Shown: positions 33,429 to 42,189 of the stretch, piece by piece
Position numbering within the stretch: the first letter of the stretch is position 1
Layout: every line of letters begins with the position of its first letter
DNA from: Chitinophagaceae bacterium 26-R-25
Lineage (GTDB): Bacteria > Bacteroidota > Bacteroidia > Chitinophagales > Chitinophagaceae
Length of the DNA: 64,000 bases
Assembly: GCA_029906195.1 (NCBI GenBank)
Contig: JARWSJ010000001.1
Location: 2,356,001 to 2,420,000 of the forward strand
Direction: 5' to 3'
Notes under the pieces: model-generated
What the model saw: the letters and a program-made list of their open reading frames with translations, nothing else
What the model was told of the DNA's origin: nothing
Database searches by the model: none
Made by a program: the position numbers and the translations under genes

Positions 33429-33809
33429 ATGAAAGAAGATATAGGCGTAGTACTGACTACAAAAGAAATAGCAGCCAGGTTCAATGAACTGGCACAACAG
33501 GAAAAATGGTTTGATATCCAGGATGAACTTTTTGCGGAAGACGTGAAAAGCATTGATCCGGAAAACTCACCTTACTTTGGGTATGCGGAGGGCAAGGAAG
33601 CCGTTCGCAAGAAGGGAATGGATTGGGTTTCAAGAGTGGAACATGCGCATCACCGCTCCACCACCGCACCCATGGTTGCAGAGAATCATTTTGCTGTAGG
33701 ACGCAAAGTTGATATTACAGTAAAAGGGTTTGGCAGGATTCTTATCGATGAAATAATGATGTACGAAGTAAGGGATGGGCAGATTATTTCGGAGCAGTTC
33801 TATTATTAA
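33429..33809 (+). CDS. SnoaL-like (NTF2-fold) protein
   Basis: The 126-residue product starts at the ATG at 33429 (MKEDIG), 43 bases after the SRPBCC B stop. An earlier in-frame ATG at 33318 lies inside that gene. The SnoaL/NTF2 cone fold is indicated by the N-terminal helix (IAARFNELAQQEKWFDIQDELFAED), the central DPENSPYFGYAEGKEAVRKKG and the C-terminal strands (DEIMMYEVRDGQIISEQFYY). Members bind small hydrophobic molecules or catalyse aldol-type reactions. A terminator hairpin follows at 33904. Confidence 0.85.
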   Translation: MKEDIGVVLTTKEIAARFNELAQQEKWFDIQDELFAEDVKSIDPENSPYFGYAEGKEAVRKKGMDWVSRVEHAHHRSTTAPMVAENHFAVGRKVDITVKGFGRILIDEIMMYEVRDGQIISEQFYY

Positions 33810-33810
33810 T

Positions 33811-34105
33811 GACTGAATAACTGAGTAACTGAATAACTGAACTTGATAAGGCAAGATGGGATATTAGAATGGACATTCTTTTAGCGTGAGAAAATATATA
33901 AACATTGCCGTTTGCAGAAGCAGACGGCAATTTTGTTTAAGGAATGCAACAATTTCTTTCACCACTAAGGCACTAAGGACACAAGTTCCACTAAGGGTTT
34001 CTCTTAGTGCAGCTTAGTGCCCTTAGTGTCTTAGCGGTTTATATTTGGGAGCATAGACTACGTCAGTTATTCGGTTATTCAGTTATTCAGTTATTCAGTT
34101 ATTCA
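33811..34105. repeat. Octamer and ACTAAGG repeats flanking a terminator
   Basis: 33811-33842 (ACTGAATAACTGAGTAACTG) directly follows the SnoaL stop. 33959-34033 carries ACTAAGGCACTAAGG and inverted TTAGTGCCCTTAGTG units. 34065-34105 (TTATTCAGTTATTCAGTTAT) precedes the AraC gene. The 312-base gap 33810-34121 is thus almost entirely repeats plus one terminator. Confidence 0.85.
33904..33938 (+). terminator. Rho-independent terminator after the SRPBCC-SnoaL unit
   Basis: Stem ATTGCCGTTTGC/GCAGACGGCAAT (33904-33915 and 33920-33931, one T-G pair) with an AGAA loop, followed by TTTGTTT. Confidence 0.85.
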
Positions 34106-34121
34106 CGCTACCTTCGTCCTC

Positions 34122-34892
34122 ATGAAAGTTGCCTATCTTTTACCTGATAGAAAAATTGCAGAGTATGTGCAAAGCATTCTGGTAATTGAAAATTATGAAG
34201 TGCGAACACCTTTCATTTTACCACTGTTTGCCAACGGTATGCCCACACTGCTGTTTCAATCTGCAAAAGGAAAAATAAATAACTACTCAAATTATCTTAC
34301 CCTGTTTGGTCAAACAGTATTGCCGGATACCATTACTCTTACCGAGAATTTCACGCTGATCGCTTATTTTTTCAAACCATTTGTGTTGACTTCTTTATTT
34401 AACATTGAAGCAAATGAGCTTACTGATAAACCAGGCGATTTGCGATCTCTTACGTCTTCCATGGCAAATAGTCTGCAAGAGCAATTGCTAAACTCTGCGA
34501 CCCCCAAAGAAATGATTGCCTTGATAAACAGGTATGTGCTTGATCTTGCTGCTAAATCAAAAAAAGACGCTCAGATTTTAAAATACGTGACCGAAAAAAT
34601 TGTTCAAAATCCTGATAAGGACGCATTGATCAAGGTGCAAAAAGAGTTGTACATAACCGAGCGAACTTTTCAACGAATGTTTGAAAATAACATCGGCGTT
34701 TCACCTAATCAATACCGCCGTATTGCGCAATTCAACGCAGCATTTGAGCAGCTTAACAAAAGACAATTCAGAAGCTTGTCAGATATTGTTTTCAAAAACA
34801 ACTATTCAGATCAAAGCCACTTCATTCGCACGTTCAAAGAGTTCACCAATCTTACGCCAAAGGAATATTTGAAATTCGGCACAGCAGATTGA
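34122..34892 (+). CDS. AraC-family transcriptional regulator
   Basis: The 256-residue product has an N-terminal beta-rich ligand-type domain (residues 1-140). The C-terminal AraC domain has the first HTH about 165-195 (DALIKVQKELYITERTFQRMFE) and the second ending FKNNYSDQSHFIRTFKEFTNLTPKEYLKF. A candidate -7 box TACCTTCG lies at 34109-34116, near the ATG. The VOC gene 79 bases downstream could be under its control. Confidence 0.88.
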   Translation: MKVAYLLPDRKIAEYVQSILVIENYEVRTPFILPLFANGMPTLLFQSAKGKINNYSNYLTLFGQTVLPDTITLTENFTLIAYFFKPFVLTSLFNIEANELTDKPGDLRSLTSSMANSLQEQLLNSATPKEMIALINRYVLDLAAKSKKDAQILKYVTEKIVQNPDKDALIKVQKELYITERTFQRMFENNIGVSPNQYRRIAQFNAAFEQLNKRQFRSLSDIVFKNNYSDQSHFIRTFKEFTNLTPKEYLKFGTAD

Positions 34893-34970
34893 GTTATCTG
34901 ATTTTGTCGGCTTTGTTCTATTTTTATTTTACCGCCCATTCTAATTTTGGTATTACTAAAACAACACACA

Positions 34971-35393
34971 ATGACAAACAAAATGTATCCATGTCTTTGG
35001 TTCGATGGCAAAGCATCTGAAGCAGCAAAATATTATTGCTCGATTTTCAAAGACTCCAATATCATTTCTGAGAATCCATTCGTGAGTTTATTTCAATTGA
35101 ATGGCAATAAATTCATGGCAATAAATGGTGGCCCGAAATACAAATTCACTCCTGCGACTTCATTTGTTGTTGAGTGCGACACACAGGAAGAAATAGATCA
35201 TTACTGGGAAAAATTAGGCAAGGACGGAAGATATGACCAGTGCGGCTGGCTGGATGACAAATATGGTGTGTCATGGCAAATCGTGCCAACTGTTCTACAT
35301 AAGCTCATGGCCGACCCTGAAAGATCTGCAAGAGTTGTGGAAGCGTTTATGAAAATGTCAAAATTTGATATCGCTGCATTGCTGAATGCGTAA
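34971..35393 (+). CDS. VOC-superfamily (PhnB-like) protein
   Basis: The 140-residue product runs from the ATG at 34971 (MTNKMYPCLWFDGKASEAAKYY). It is the PhnB-like / 3-demethylubiquinone methyltransferase-type VOC fold: first beta-alpha unit PCLWFDGKASEAAKYYCSIF, second half LGKDGRYDQCGWLDDKYGVSWQIVPT. These proteins bind divalent metal and small ligands, but the substrate is unknown. It is co-directional with the AraC regulator and the DinB genes that follow. Confidence 0.88.
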   Translation: MTNKMYPCLWFDGKASEAAKYYCSIFKDSNIISENPFVSLFQLNGNKFMAINGGPKYKFTPATSFVVECDTQEEIDHYWEKLGKDGRYDQCGWLDDKYGVSWQIVPTVLHKLMADPERSARVVEAFMKMSKFDIAALLNA

Positions 35394-35407
35394 CAATCAT
35401 ACACCCT

Positions 35408-35530
35408 GTAGAGACGCGTTGAACGCGTCTCCATGCATAAATGCTGTCTGCAAAAAAATCGAAGGGGTTTGACCAACAAGCATAGGTGTTACAGCGAAAT
35501 GTTGCTGAGACGCGTTCAACGCGTCTCTAC
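35408..35530. repeat. Pair of GTAGAGACGCGTT palindromes
   Basis: 35408-35431 contains GAGACGCGTTGAACGCGTCT, a perfect palindrome around one base. 35507-35530 is the same unit with a C centre and reverse flank (CTCTAC). The two are therefore inverted copies 75 bases apart, each able to fold by itself. They lie between the VOC and DinB genes. Confidence 0.88.
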
Positions 35531-35582
35531 ATTTTAATTTATCATTGTTGACAATCTCAAAAAATTGCCCAACATTAGCCTT

Positions 35583-36056
35583 ATGAATCTTACGCAACAA
35601 ATTGCCAAACATTTTAGAGACGTATATTTTGGAGGTAACTGGACCTCTGTAAATTTCAAGGACACACTTGCGGACGTTTCGTGGGAGGAGGCCATTACGA
35701 AATTCAATTCTTTTAACACCATTGCTGCGCTTGTGTTCCACACGAACTATTATGTAGATGTTGTGCTGAAGGTTTTTAATGGAGAAAAATTAAATGCCAG
35801 TGATAAATTTAGTTTTGACTGTCCGCCTATTGCTTCACGGGAAGATTGGGAGACACTACTGAATAAAGCTTTTAACGATGCGGAGCAATTTTCGTCAGCA
35901 ATCGAACAATTGCCAGAGCAAAAACTTGGCGAGGCTTTCGAAGATGAAAAGTATGGAAATTATTATCGAAATATTCATGGCATCATAGAGCACTGTCACT
36001 ACCATTTGGGACAAATTGTTTTGATAAAGAAAATGCTACGAGAGGAAGCTGGTTGA
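35583..36056 (+). CDS. DinB-family protein (DUF1572-like)
   Basis: The 157-residue product starts at the ATG at 35583 (MNLTQQIAKHFRD), two bases after the TTAGCC stretch; the in-frame ATG at 35565 adds six residues. The four-helix DinB core has conserved His in IAALVFHTNYYVD and the pair IIEHCHYHLGQIVL that forms the metal site. The protein is probably a cytoplasmic metal-dependent thiol transferase or similar; the substrate is unknown. It is followed by another DinB gene 111 bases later. Confidence 0.85.
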   Translation: MNLTQQIAKHFRDVYFGGNWTSVNFKDTLADVSWEEAITKFNSFNTIAALVFHTNYYVDVVLKVFNGEKLNASDKFSFDCPPIASREDWETLLNKAFNDAEQFSSAIEQLPEQKLGEAFEDEKYGNYYRNIHGIIEHCHYHLGQIVLIKKMLREEAG

Positions 36057-36167
36057 TTTTCAAACAAATAATACTTTCCGGGCGAGGGCGATTCGCAGCT
36101 ACTGTCTACAATAAATTTCAAAGCCTTTTTATTCTCTGACTCTTTTTCTATTTTGTAAAAAAAACGT

Positions 36168-36680
36168 ATGAGCAAGATAAGAACAGACGGCTTTTTGCAG
36201 GAGCTCAACAGTGAGTATAAGGCAACACGTGCCTGCCTCGAAAGAATTCCTGAGTCATTGTTTGAATTCAAACCTCATCCTAAATCAATGCAGCTGGGAT
36301 ACCTTACATTGCTGGTGGCAGAAATTCCCTTGTGGATCAAACATATGATTGTAGACAGCGAAATTGATTTCGCAACTTTCAAACATGAATCTCCTAAAAC
36401 GACAGATGAAGTAGTAAAGTTTTTTGAGAGAAATATGGAAGCAGCACGAAGCGCTTTGCAAGGCACAAATGATGAAGAACTGACTTCAACCAATTTTTCA
36501 CTAAAGGCAAATGGGAATGTGTTGTATACAGCACCGAAAATTGCAGACGTCAGCACCACGCTCAACCACTGGGTACATCACCGTGGGCAGCTCACTGTGT
36601 ATATGCGTTTGAACGATATTGCTGTGCCGTCGATCTATGGGTCGTCAGCCGACGAACAGACTTTTGCACCGCCGAAATGA
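36168..36680 (+). CDS. DinB-family protein
   Basis: The product is 170 residues with no signal peptide. The DinB core begins LQELNSEYKATRACLERIPE, with the metal-binding segment LNHWVHHRGQLTVYMRL and an upstream conserved His (LWIKHMI). Sequence similarity to the preceding DinB gene is low outside the motif, so this is an ancient rather than recent duplication. A GGGCGAATC palindrome follows 12 bases after its stop. Confidence 0.85.
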   Translation: MSKIRTDGFLQELNSEYKATRACLERIPESLFEFKPHPKSMQLGYLTLLVAEIPLWIKHMIVDSEIDFATFKHESPKTTDEVVKFFERNMEAARSALQGTNDEELTSTNFSLKANGNVLYTAPKIADVSTTLNHWVHHRGQLTVYMRLNDIAVPSIYGSSADEQTFAPPK

Positions 36681-36692
36681 AACATGAAAATG

Positions 36693-36717
36693 CGAAGGGC
36701 GAATCGAATTCGCCCTT
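36693..36717. repeat. GGGCGAAT palindrome, copy 1
   Basis: AAGGGCGAATCGAATTCGCC is a near-perfect palindrome followed by CTTTAT, just downstream of the DinB stop. Three more members lie at 39499-39521, 58265-58290 and 62458-62480. It could serve as a terminator hairpin. Confidence 0.8.
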
Positions 36718-36826
36718 TATCCACCATAGGTTTGGTTGAGAATTAAATTCGGGTGCTACAAAGATTCAATTTACACGCGCAACGTTTCCGACGAAAACGT
36801 GGTCATGCCGCAAACACACCCTTGTT

Positions 36827-38065
36827 ATGAAAAAAAGCCTCCTAAAAATCACCCTCTTGCTGTTTGCGGTCTTTTCGTTTACTGCATGTACAAAAGATGA
36901 TTCTTCTGGTTACTTCAATAATCTGAAACTGCCTGAAAACACGACTACCGTTGTGACAGGGCAAAACGAGTTTGCCTACAACCTTTTCAACAGGCAGCTA
37001 CAGGCGGAAACGAGCAATGGCAATACTCTTGTTTCTCCTTTAAGCGTTTATCTGTGCCTTGCGATGGCTTACAACGGCGCAGATGGACAAACAAAAGCGG
37101 CAATTGAACAAGCTCTCGCAATTAAAGGAATAACTATCGATGACGTAAATAAAGTTTGCCAGGCCATTATTACACAAATGCCGCAGGAAGATGGCAAAGT
37201 TGCTCTTAGCATTGCCAACTCAGTGTGGTACACAAATAGCACGGCTGCACCACTAAATTCATTCCTGGATGCAACATCAACTTATTACAAAGCCACTTCA
37301 AAAGGGCTTGATTTCTCCTCGCCTTCCGCTGTCTCCACAATTAATGATTGGGTTTCAAACAATACAAAAGGCAAAATCAAAAAGATCATAGATCAAATAG
37401 ACGCTGGCGAGGTGATGTTCCTCATTAACGCCATTTACTTTCATGGTTCATGGAAAAACGGCTTCAACCCATCCAGCACGCACAACTATATTTTTTATGC
37501 TGCAGATAAAAGTCAACCATCCGTTCCTTTTATGACCGGAACGGTTACAGCGAGCCACTTTCACACAGACTCTTACATGGCCTTAGAATTACCGTATGGC
37601 TCCGGTAAGGGCTTTAGCATGTTTGTTGTCAGGCCTCTCGATGCACAACGATCCATTCAGGATTTTGTAGCCTCTTTTGACTTTAATGCATTTGCTACAA
37701 CTTTGCACCAGGCAGATTCCGGACAGTTTGTAATTACAATACCAAAGTGGGAATACTCATACTCAGTAAAGGATTTCAAAAGCATTTTGAGCGACATGGG
37801 AATGGGTGATGCATTTTCATCCAGTGCAAATTTTTCAAAAATGTATTCGACGCCGGTGCAGCTTACTCGTGTTGTTCATAAAACCTATATTAACGTAAGC
37901 GAAGACGGAACGGTTGCTGCAGCTGTGACCGCTGCCGGTATCGCCGTGACGTCAGCTGGTCCGGTGGTCTTCAAATTTGATCATCCGTTTGTTTACCTGA
38001 TAATGGAGAAACAAACGGGCAGCATCTTATTCGCCGGAGCGGTTAATGATCCTTCAAAACATTGA
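36827..38065 (+). CDS. Serpin-family protease inhibitor, lipoprotein
   Basis: The product is 412 residues. The lipoprotein signal has Cys21 (FTAC), so it is outside the cytoplasm. Full serpin architecture follows: hB/hD region TLVSPLSVYLCLAMAYNGADGQTK (67-90), the NAIYFHGSWK segment (201-210), hinge EDGTVAAAVTAAG (359-371) and FKFDHPFVYLI (382-392). Counting from P17 Glu359 places the reactive bond at Thr375-Ser376, a small-residue site fitting elastase- or subtilisin-like targets. The Ala-rich hinge is that of an inhibitory serpin. The target is unknown; it may protect the cell surface from host, predator or self proteases. Confidence 0.9.
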   Translation: MKKSLLKITLLLFAVFSFTACTKDDSSGYFNNLKLPENTTTVVTGQNEFAYNLFNRQLQAETSNGNTLVSPLSVYLCLAMAYNGADGQTKAAIEQALAIKGITIDDVNKVCQAIITQMPQEDGKVALSIANSVWYTNSTAAPLNSFLDATSTYYKATSKGLDFSSPSAVSTINDWVSNNTKGKIKKIIDQIDAGEVMFLINAIYFHGSWKNGFNPSSTHNYIFYAADKSQPSVPFMTGTVTASHFHTDSYMALELPYGSGKGFSMFVVRPLDAQRSIQDFVASFDFNAFATTLHQADSGQFVITIPKWEYSYSVKDFKSILSDMGMGDAFSSSANFSKMYSTPVQLTRVVHKTYINVSEDGTVAAAVTAAGIAVTSAGPVVFKFDHPFVYLIMEKQTGSILFAGAVNDPSKH

Positions 38066-38090
38066 TTCATCCTTTTTTCCAGGCAAAATT

Positions 38091-38122
38091 CAAAGGCACA
38101 GTTTTCAAGCTGTGCCTTTGTT
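38091..38122 (+). terminator. Terminator hairpin of the serpin gene
   Basis: Perfect 11-base stem CAAAGGCACAG/CTGTGCCTTTG with an eight-base loop (38091-38120). The T-run is short (TTGTAAA). It lies 25 bases after the serpin stop. Confidence 0.75.
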
Positions 38123-38190
38123 GTAAAAGAGGAAATATGATTTTGATCATAAAACCTCAGGCTTCATTATTTTTGTGCCCCTTAACAAAG

Positions 38191-38772
38191 ATGAAAAAGA
38201 AATTAAAAAAACATTACAGACTTGCGAGATTTATTGTTTATAAAGAAACGCTGGTTGATTTCCGGGAGCATTTATGGACATTCCTCGGCTCTTTTACGGC
38301 AATAGGATTGATTGGATTGATCCACAGCAAATACTTTACGCTTAACGATAACGTCTTTCTTATCGGATCGTTTGGAGCTTCGGCGGTGCTGATCTACGGT
38401 ATCATCAACAGCCCGTTTTCACAGCCGCGAAATTTGATTGGGGGGCACGTGGTTTCCGCTTTGGTGGGTGTTACTTTTCACAAATTGCTCCCGGATTCTC
38501 TTTGGTTGTCGGCAGGATTGTCGGTTTCTTTCGCCATCATTTTAATGCAGATCACCAAAACACTGCATCCGCCGGGAGGCGCCACGGCACTCATTGCAAA
38601 CATTGGTTCTGATAAAATTCACAGCCTCGGATATTTGTATGTTTTAAGCCCGGTTCTGACAGGTGTTCTGATCCTATTTGGAGTTGCTATGATTTTTAAT
38701 AACCTCACGAGCCATAGAAAGTACCCGAAGAATAAACACTGGTATAAGTTTTGGGAAAGAAGATACAGGTGA
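38191..38772 (+). CDS. HPP-family integral membrane protein
   Basis: The product is 193 residues from the ATG at 38191 (MKKKLKK), since the frame upstream of it runs through the serpin terminator. Four to five membrane helices follow a basic N-terminus. The HPP signature HPPGGATALIANIG is present, preceded by LIGGHVVSALVGV. HPP proteins are membrane proteins of uncertain role; plastid relatives transport nitrite. It is transcribed alone after the serpin terminator. Confidence 0.88.
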   Translation: MKKKLKKHYRLARFIVYKETLVDFREHLWTFLGSFTAIGLIGLIHSKYFTLNDNVFLIGSFGASAVLIYGIINSPFSQPRNLIGGHVVSALVGVTFHKLLPDSLWLSAGLSVSFAIILMQITKTLHPPGGATALIANIGSDKIHSLGYLYVLSPVLTGVLILFGVAMIFNNLTSHRKYPKNKHWYKFWERRYR

Positions 38773-38778
38773 AGCAGA

Positions 38779-38847
38779 CGCTAAATGATGCTTAACGCCC
38801 AACGCTTAAGGCCTAACACAGCAGCTTAGCGTTAAGCCTTAGGCATT
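38779..38847. repeat. GCTTAACGC-type inverted repeat between convergent genes
   Basis: ATGCTTAACGCCCAACGCTT and the inverse TTAGCGTTAAGCCTTAGGCA form an imperfect hairpin in the 80-base gap between the HPP gene and the minus-strand PH-like gene. Confidence 0.7.
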
Positions 38848-38852
38848 AGCAA

Positions 38853-39404
38853 TCAATTTATATCATTCAAATACTCATCTACATTTCCCCAGCGACTGGA
38901 TCCATTTTCTTTTTGATAGATGAGTTCATTTACGGTGTCTACAACCTTTTGCATCCGTGCAGGAGATATGCGGGTTAAAAAGTATACCGTTCTCCCATTA
39001 ACAAGTCTGAATATAATCGGATTTCTAGTCTTACTGCCCACTCGATTCATTGGCAAGAGCAGCGTCATTACTACGGCTCCAGCTATTTCGCCGGTGGTCG
39101 GTTCTTTTGGAACGCTCAACGTGGCAAAACTCATATCGTCGATATAATAAACCTGCTCTTGTATTTTGAGCAAAGAAGCGAACGAGTTCTTCTTTTGCAC
39201 CACCTTGTTTTCATATACTATTATTTCGTCGCTGCCAATGAGCATTAATGGCAGAAAACACAAAAAACCGATCAGCCAAAAAGCTGTTGGATTTTCGTAG
39301 TAATGCAAAGACGAAAATATCATGACACCTACCAATACTATGCGGTATAGGATACTTAAAAAATAATCAACGATCGAAAATTCCCTGAGAAGCTTTCTAC
39401 CCAT
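38853..39404 (-). CDS. Small membrane protein with PH-like soluble domain
   Basis: The 183-residue product has two adjacent membrane helices near the N-terminus (about 16-34 and 40-57) joined by a short turn. A beta-rich cytoplasmic part follows (DEIIVYENKVVQKKNSFASLL ... NPIIFRLVNGRTVYFLTRI) and a C-terminal helix (ARMQKVVDTVNELIYQ). The layout resembles bacterial PH-domain (bPH) membrane proteins, but I cannot confirm the family. It is a stand-alone gene, divergent from nothing and convergent with HPP. Confidence 0.6.
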   Translation of the reverse strand: MGRKLLREFSIVDYFLSILYRIVLVGVMIFSSLHYYENPTAFWLIGFLCFLPLMLIGSDEIIVYENKVVQKKNSFASLLKIQEQVYYIDDMSFATLSVPKEPTTGEIAGAVVMTLLLPMNRVGSKTRNPIIFRLVNGRTVYFLTRISPARMQKVVDTVNELIYQKENGSSRWGNVDEYLNDIN

Positions 39405-39474
39405 GCCATCAATAATATCTGCAAATATATCCCCGGCGTAGTGATTAAATAATAAGGGAAAACTCTTAAGGGAA

Positions 39475-39521
39475 TTGAAAATTTAAAGTTGAAAATGGCA
39501 GGGGCGAATTGCATTCGCCCT
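39475..39521. repeat. Heptamer run and GGGCGAAT palindrome, copy 2
   Basis: GAATTGAAAATTTAAAGTTG (39475-39497) reads outward from the PH-like gene. It is followed by AGGGGCGAATTGCATTCGCC, the second copy of the GGGCGAATnnnATTCGCCC palindrome. Confidence 0.7.
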
Positions 39522-39567
39522 AAAACAAAAAAGCTATTACCTGATCCATCGATCACCGGTAATAGCT
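39522..39567 (-). terminator. Rho-independent terminator of the starch locus
   Basis: On the minus strand AGCTATTACC - loop - GGTAATAGCT followed by TTTTTTGTTTT (stem arms 39558-39567 and 39532-39541). It lies 22 bases after the stop of the last GH13 gene and closes the locus. Confidence 0.88.
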
Positions 39568-39588
39568 AACCAGATAGGGACAAATATT

Positions 39589-42183
39589 TTATTGATTCAG
39601 TACTTTACTGCTGTATACGTGATATTCGCCGGGCGTTAATGTTGCTGTATATGCTGTACTGCCCAACGTGATTGTTGCGCCTGTTAAACAATCGTACCAC
39701 GTGCCTGACGAAGGAAAAGTGATATTCGCCGTTTGCGGACTAACATCAAAATTTCCCACTACTACAACATTTGCATCTGTTCCATTGAGTTTAATGTACT
39801 TAACAGCAGTGTTTAAACCGTATTGAAAATTGGAGGTCGCAAACACTGCGTTCTTTGTTTTTAAGCGTATCATTTTTGCAAACACATTGTACAAAGCTTG
39901 TCTGTCAGGGTTGCCCTGGTATTCCCAATGCGGCGGCTTCTCTCCTGTTCTGTCGCCTTGGTTGATTGAAACATCGTAGCCAACTTCACCAAACTCCCAG
40001 ATCATTTTGGGACCGGGTGATGAGAACAAAAATGCTGCTGCCATTTGCTGGCGCTTCAGGCCGGTTGCAAGATCCTTGACGTTGTATGCGCCGGAAGAAT
40101 TACCATATTGTTCATTCTTGTACTGCAGTCTTTCTTCATCATGACTTTCCATGTAGGTCACGAGATTGTATGGCTGGGTAAATCCATGCTTGTCGTAAAA
40201 GATGCGGGAAAAATCCCAGTCTGTCGTATACCCCATTGTTGCCTGGTTAAAATTGTAGTTCAGATTGTTCCATAACATCATGCCTTCGGCGGAAAGAGCC
40301 TGCTCTTCCATATCAACTGCAAAGTGTTCAAGAATTACATAAAAATTCGGGTCGATGCCTTTAATAAAATTGTTGTATTCTTTCCAAATGGCCACACGTG
40401 TTGCGTCATACTTGGCAAAATCAGCATCATTGGTGCTCATGTTTTCCGTAAAGCCTTTTGAAAGGTCAAACCTGAATCCGTCCACTTTGTACTGCTGCAT
40501 CCAGAACTGCAACACATTTTTTACAAAATATTTTGTCGCTGCGCTTTCGTGATTAAAGTCGTAGCCTACGTTGTAAGGGTGTGTGGGATTTACATTGAAC
40601 CACGGACTGTTTGCCGCAGGTTTTTGTGTGGTGCCATCAAAATACAATTGCACCATTGGAGATTGACCAAATGAATGATTCAAAACCATGTCTAGTACTA
40701 CAGCAATTCCTTTCTTGTGACACTCATCAATAAAAGCCTGCAGGGATGTTTTGGGTCCATAATATTTATCAGCGGCAAAATAAAAATCAGGATTATAACC
40801 CCAGCTTGAGTTGCCTTCAAACTCTGTTACAGGCATCAATTCGACTGCGTTTACTCCCAGCCTTGTAAGATAAGTGAGCGTATCTTTCAACGTCTGATAA
40901 TTATGTGCCCCAATAAAATCACGAACATGCAGTTCATAAATAACAAGGTCTTTTTTGTCGGGTCTTGTAAAATTGGAAACCTGCCAGTTGTATTGCTGAG
41001 GATTCGCCTGCGTTACACTCACAATACCGGTTGCTTTTCCTATGGGGTATGCCGGCATGTTGGGAAACGTTTCCGAGCCAATGTATTTATCATTATCTGG
41101 ATCCAGGATCAACTCACAATAAGGGTCAGCCACTTTGAGCGTTCCATCTACAAGGTATTGATAAGTGTAATATTTGTTTGCGTCAAGGTTATCAACCTGC
41201 ACCCACCAGCGTGTACCATCGGGTGTCTTCTTCATGAAATATTTTGGATCTGCCTGCCAGTTAGTGAAGTCGCCGATCACGTAGCCAAACTTTTTATCAG
41301 GTGCATAAATATTAAAAATGGCAGAGGTTCCATTGTTAATGAAGGTAACGCCATCCTTTGCGCCTGAAGGCAGTGCCGCTATTTCAACTGTTCCGGCACT
41401 TACAAATGTGTAGGTCGCTTCCGCGGTTTGTCCGTTTGCAACCGCAGTAACTTTTACTGTTTGCGTACCTCCAACTGTCAGCTTTGTTTTGCCGCTAACA
41501 GTGGTTGTATTGCTGGCTGTCGCGAAGCTGCTACCGTTTAGTGAAATGGTTAAACTGGAAGACTGAGAAGACACAGCAGACACGCTGATCTCATCGCCGT
41601 TCATCTGTGTTTGCAATACAGGCTCTGGTGTAAATTTCGGCGCGAATTCCGGTGAAGTAAATCTTACCTGCAACTTACTGGCATCGTAGATGTTGATGAA
41701 CATATCACTGCCATCCGTATTGCGTGCTACCAAACTACCATCTGTATTGCGAAACAACAACGCCAGCTTTAATATCTTTTCTCCCGCCGGTACGTTGTAA
41801 AAACTACGCGGCTTTAAAGTGATCTGATACTTATCATTGCCAAGAGATGTCGTTTTTGATTTTGGATCTGCGGAATTGAATGAAGAGCTCGCAACGTATT
41901 TCCACCCACCATTACTTTGATCGGTAACAACACCAGTATAGATGTACACATCGCCACCATAACCTTTTAAACCTGCGTTGCCTTTTGAAGCATCCAACGT
42001 AATGGTAATAGCCCCTGTATCTGTCGGAAACGGTGGCATCCACGTAAGCAGACCGGTCTCCGTTACCGGGTTCGAAGGATGGGTTGTATCGACCGGATTG
42101 CCGCCTCCACCTGCATCTGACTTTTTACAAGCCGGTGCATACGCAAGGACAAACACTAACAGCAGCAGATAAAATTTCTTCAT
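39589..42183 (-). CDS. GH13 alpha-amylase-type enzyme with N-terminal beta domains, lipoprotein
   Basis: The product is 864 residues. The lipoprotein signal has Cys19 (APACKKSD), so it is surface or periplasmic. Residues ~40-270 form two beta-sandwich domains. A CBM48/isoamylase-type domain follows (about 285-370, FGYVIGDFTNWQ), then the catalytic barrel from 410. GH13 motifs: region I DMVLNH (498-503), region II GFRFD with nucleophile Asp573, region III acid Glu619 (VILEHF), region IV SHDE (680-683). The WGYNPDFYF segment and isoamylase domain suggest a debranching, pullulanase-like role. It is the last gene of the starch locus. Confidence 0.9.
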   Translation of the reverse strand: MKKFYLLLLVFVLAYAPACKKSDAGGGGNPVDTTHPSNPVTETGLLTWMPPFPTDTGAITITLDASKGNAGLKGYGGDVYIYTGVVTDQSNGGWKYVASSSFNSADPKSKTTSLGNDKYQITLKPRSFYNVPAGEKILKLALLFRNTDGSLVARNTDGSDMFINIYDASKLQVRFTSPEFAPKFTPEPVLQTQMNGDEISVSAVSSQSSSLTISLNGSSFATASNTTTVSGKTKLTVGGTQTVKVTAVANGQTAEATYTFVSAGTVEIAALPSGAKDGVTFINNGTSAIFNIYAPDKKFGYVIGDFTNWQADPKYFMKKTPDGTRWWVQVDNLDANKYYTYQYLVDGTLKVADPYCELILDPDNDKYIGSETFPNMPAYPIGKATGIVSVTQANPQQYNWQVSNFTRPDKKDLVIYELHVRDFIGAHNYQTLKDTLTYLTRLGVNAVELMPVTEFEGNSSWGYNPDFYFAADKYYGPKTSLQAFIDECHKKGIAVVLDMVLNHSFGQSPMVQLYFDGTTQKPAANSPWFNVNPTHPYNVGYDFNHESAATKYFVKNVLQFWMQQYKVDGFRFDLSKGFTENMSTNDADFAKYDATRVAIWKEYNNFIKGIDPNFYVILEHFAVDMEEQALSAEGMMLWNNLNYNFNQATMGYTTDWDFSRIFYDKHGFTQPYNLVTYMESHDEERLQYKNEQYGNSSGAYNVKDLATGLKRQQMAAAFLFSSPGPKMIWEFGEVGYDVSINQGDRTGEKPPHWEYQGNPDRQALYNVFAKMIRLKTKNAVFATSNFQYGLNTAVKYIKLNGTDANVVVVGNFDVSPQTANITFPSSGTWYDCLTGATITLGSTAYTATLTPGEYHVYSSKVLNQ

Positions 42184-42189
42184 GGCAAT

